Assembly (NCBI GenBank): GCA_964590435.1
Contig: CAZPWT010000018.1
Span: 72,620-136,619, forward strand
Length of the DNA stretch: 64,000 bases
Source: WSZJ01 sp964590435
GTDB lineage: Bacteria; Planctomycetota; MHYJ01; WSZJ01
Reading direction: 5' to 3'
The number at the start of each line of letters is the position of its first letter. The stretch's first letter is position 1. Of the stretch, positions 62,278 to 64,000 are shown piece by piece. The notes under the pieces were generated by a model. The model was given only the letters and a program-made list of their open reading frames with translations, was not told the origin of the DNA and ran no database searches. Position numbers and translations under genes: made by a program.

Positions 62278-63892
62278 TCATGCGGGTTTCCTGAAGCGTG
62301 GGCCGCCTGCGTGGTGAGCACGCGGTCTGTTCTCGAAGTGTCGTGCGGCGCGATCGTCCTCTGACAGGTGTGCTGCCCTGACTTGGAGCACGGCTTCGAC
62401 TCCATCGCGGCGCCAGAATTTTTCGGTTCCCTTGACCCGGCGGTTGTACTGCTTGATGCCGGATTCCACGAGAGCGCTGGTGACCGGGAAGCCGGCGCGG
62501 CGGTAGGCGGGGTAGTCCATGGACGACCGGTTCTCGGTGATGTACCGGATGTTGGCCACCAGCACGGCGCGGGGGTCTTTTTCACCGACGCCCTCGGCAG
62601 GCTCGCCGATGCGCCGGCGATGCCGATGCAGTTCTTCGAGCAGGTCTTCGACCTTGCCAGACCACGCGAGGCGGATCAGGGTGACGTAGAGATCCCACGC
62701 GTGTTTCGAGGAGGCCGGAAACGCGGCGCACGCTGCAGCCCAGACATGCGCGAGGAGGTGGAGGAAGTCGAGGATCCTGACCCAGCCGTCGAAGTGCGTT
62801 TTCGCCAGCGAGTCGATCCACACGGCGCCATCGCCGATGATCGCGCCGCGGGCGGCGGAGTAGAAATTCCGCAGATGGGCTTCCGTCGCGAGGATCAACC
62901 CGAAAAGTTCGAGGGGCCCCATGGTCGCGACGGTCGTGCGCATCAGTGGCTTGGGGGACTGGATCGTCTTGCGGGTCGTTTCTGCTTTCCCCGCCGGCGC
63001 CTTTTTCCCTTTCTCCGACGGGGAGGCTTTCACAGGCTCGTGTTTTCCGACGCGCTCCAGCTCCGCGCAGAGACGGGGCACGTTGGTGCGATCGAGAAAC
63101 GCGGCCGGCGGCTCCGGCTGGTAGTCGATCGGGATCTCCGGCTTCGGATAATTCGCCAGAATCCCGACCTTCTCGTCCTTCCACTGCGGCTCGCGGACGC
63201 CCGGCTTGCCGTCGTCGGCGCGCGTCTGCACCTTGCCCGCGTCGGCCATGACGACGGGAACCTGGGGCGTGTCCTTGAAACGGGGCTCCAGCCGCCTCTC
63301 CCTGAAAGCCGCGACATCCTGGTCGCGGCGCGCCTGCCGCTCGTGCCCGAGCCGTTCCGTCACGCGCTGGACATGCTTCGCGCTGATCTCGAAGCAGGCG
63401 AGCTCATGGAGAAACTTGCTTGCTTCCTCGTACGAGGCACAGTTCCCGCCCGCGTACTCAATCTTGCGGAGCCAGCTCTGGCTGTAGCCCTCAGCCGCGA
63501 GCCTGAGACGATTGTCCAGAGGGAAAAAAAGACCGCCGGCACCGCGAGCAGCGATACATCGCGCGCCTCAACGACACCTCGCCGGCGTGCGTCACGATGC
63601 GCTTCTCCCGCATGACTCCGTTGACGGACGTCACGACGTCGCACATCTGATGGCAATCCGGGCATGCGCACTGCGGCAGCGCCTCGACGGTTTCCCCTTC
63701 GCCATCAAGATCGCCCTGAAGCAGCGTCCGCGCAACCTTCATCCCCAGCCTGACGGCCCGCACCTCGCGCTGCTCCAGCGTTTCGAACACGCCCACCGGC
63801 CGCTCTGCGTCCATCGCCTCGAACGCCTCAACCGCCGCCTTCAGGTACAGCTCGCGTTCCTTCTCCCGCGCAGGTGACTTGCGAAATGCCAT
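62278..63892 (-). pseudogene. ISKra4-like transposase, frame broken at a 7-T run
   Basis: The N-terminal part (63892 down to about 63524) has a zinc-finger-like CACPDCHQMC..CSRCRRSFFP. The C-terminal part (from about 63523 to 62278) has IGDGAVWIDSLAKTHFDGW, RILDFLHLLAHVW and ALVESGIKQYNRRVKGTEKFW, the DDE-type core of ISKra4 transposases. The two are joined in different frames at a run of seven T (forward A run 63524-63530). Skipping one base gives FFPLDNRLRLAAEGYSQSWL and an open frame into the second part. The break may be a real mutation, a sequencing indel, or recoding by +1 shift or slippage. Confidence 0.8.
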
Positions 63893-63964
63893 GGCTGCCC
63901 CCTCTCCAGAGGACCGCCGGCCCTACAACCCCTCATGGGATCGCTCGCCGGTCACCCTATTCAT

Positions 63965-64000
63965 CGGCCAGCCGGGGGGTGCAACTCCGGTCATGCACCC
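63965..64000. repeat. Right terminal inverted repeat of the insertion sequence
   Basis: Reverse complement of the left repeat with one mismatch; it ends with GCACCC at the final base of the window. Confidence 0.9.

Larger units (their letters stand above)
62229..64000 (-). mobile_element. ISKra4-like insertion sequence
   Basis: 1772 bp bounded by 36-bp terminal inverted repeats that differ at one position. It contains one frameshifted transposase gene. The right terminal repeat ends at base 64000, the last base of the window, so a target-site duplication cannot be checked. Family assignment rests on the transposase motifs. Confidence 0.85.

Noticed and set aside
63524..63530. Programmed -1 frameshift in the transposase
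   Set aside because: A -1 slip enters a frame that does not encode the transposase core; the frame needed is +1 (or -2).

Overview
The window is GC-rich, densely coded DNA. It is most likely from an uncultured bacterium, and a Planctomycetota/PVC-like lineage is my tentative guess. Supporting signs are several Hanks-type kinases with extra N-terminal domains, many exported HEAT/TPR/zinc-ribbon proteins, a Chlamydia-type long serine hydroxymethyltransferase and few classical operons. There is no rRNA or single-copy phylogenetic marker that settles it. No stretch longer than 300 bases lacks a gene.

Layout. 1-5.6 kb (mostly minus): class III nucleotide cyclase (cut by the window edge), exported zinc-finger protein, a PTS set without permease (ptsI, ptsH, IIA) with hpf, and a phosphoesterase. 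5.7-10.7 kb (minus): glycosyltransferase, CvpA, truA, DUF1232-like and TPR proteins, asd. 11-17.5 kb: FAD oxidoreductase, an unknown Cys-rich protein, a PurS-PurS-PurL fusion, then accA preceded by a 57-aa gene resembling the AccA N-terminus. 17.7-21.6 kb: HEAT-cyclophilin lipoprotein and adenosylcobalamin-type ribonucleotide reductase. 21.7-23.4 kb: two tandem homologous thioredoxin-like genes, each interrupted by one in-frame TGA. 23.4-26.7 kb: DUF309, thioesterase, GIY-YIG protein, membrane phosphoesterase. 26.9-30.2 kb: four-repeat secreted protein, a one-repeat lipoprotein, SUKH-like protein. 30.3-35.5 kb: tRNA-Arg, dehydrogenase/aminopeptidase pair, GAF protein, hydrolase, tRNA-His. 35.6-47.9 kb: kinase, GlyA-GcvT-GcvT fusion, protease, TauE, PfkB kinase, gltX, second kinase. 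48-54 kb: kinase-like receptor lacking the DFG aspartate, plsC, rpsA. 54.4-62.1 kb: glmS, HEAT-like protein, tyrS, two zinc-ribbon membrane proteins, inositol phosphatase, SIS isomerase, AmaP-like protein. 62.2-64.0 kb: an ISKra4-like insertion sequence whose right terminal repeat ends exactly at the last base.

The strongest discovery candidate is the pair at 21688-23353. Both genes have an in-frame TGA at the homologous site of a thioredoxin-like fold. In both, a stem-loop with the same CGTGAC apical loop starts exactly 24 nt after the TGA, while the stems differ in sequence but remain paired. This is the expected signature of bacterial selenocysteine insertion, in a family I do not recognise as a described selenoprotein.

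Other notable items are the one-carbon fusion protein, the AccA mini-paralogue, intergenic arrays with a 7-base period (several arranged as inverted pairs), three very long intergenic hairpins, and a class of genes with a -10 box 6-8 nt before ATG, which suggests leaderless mRNAs.
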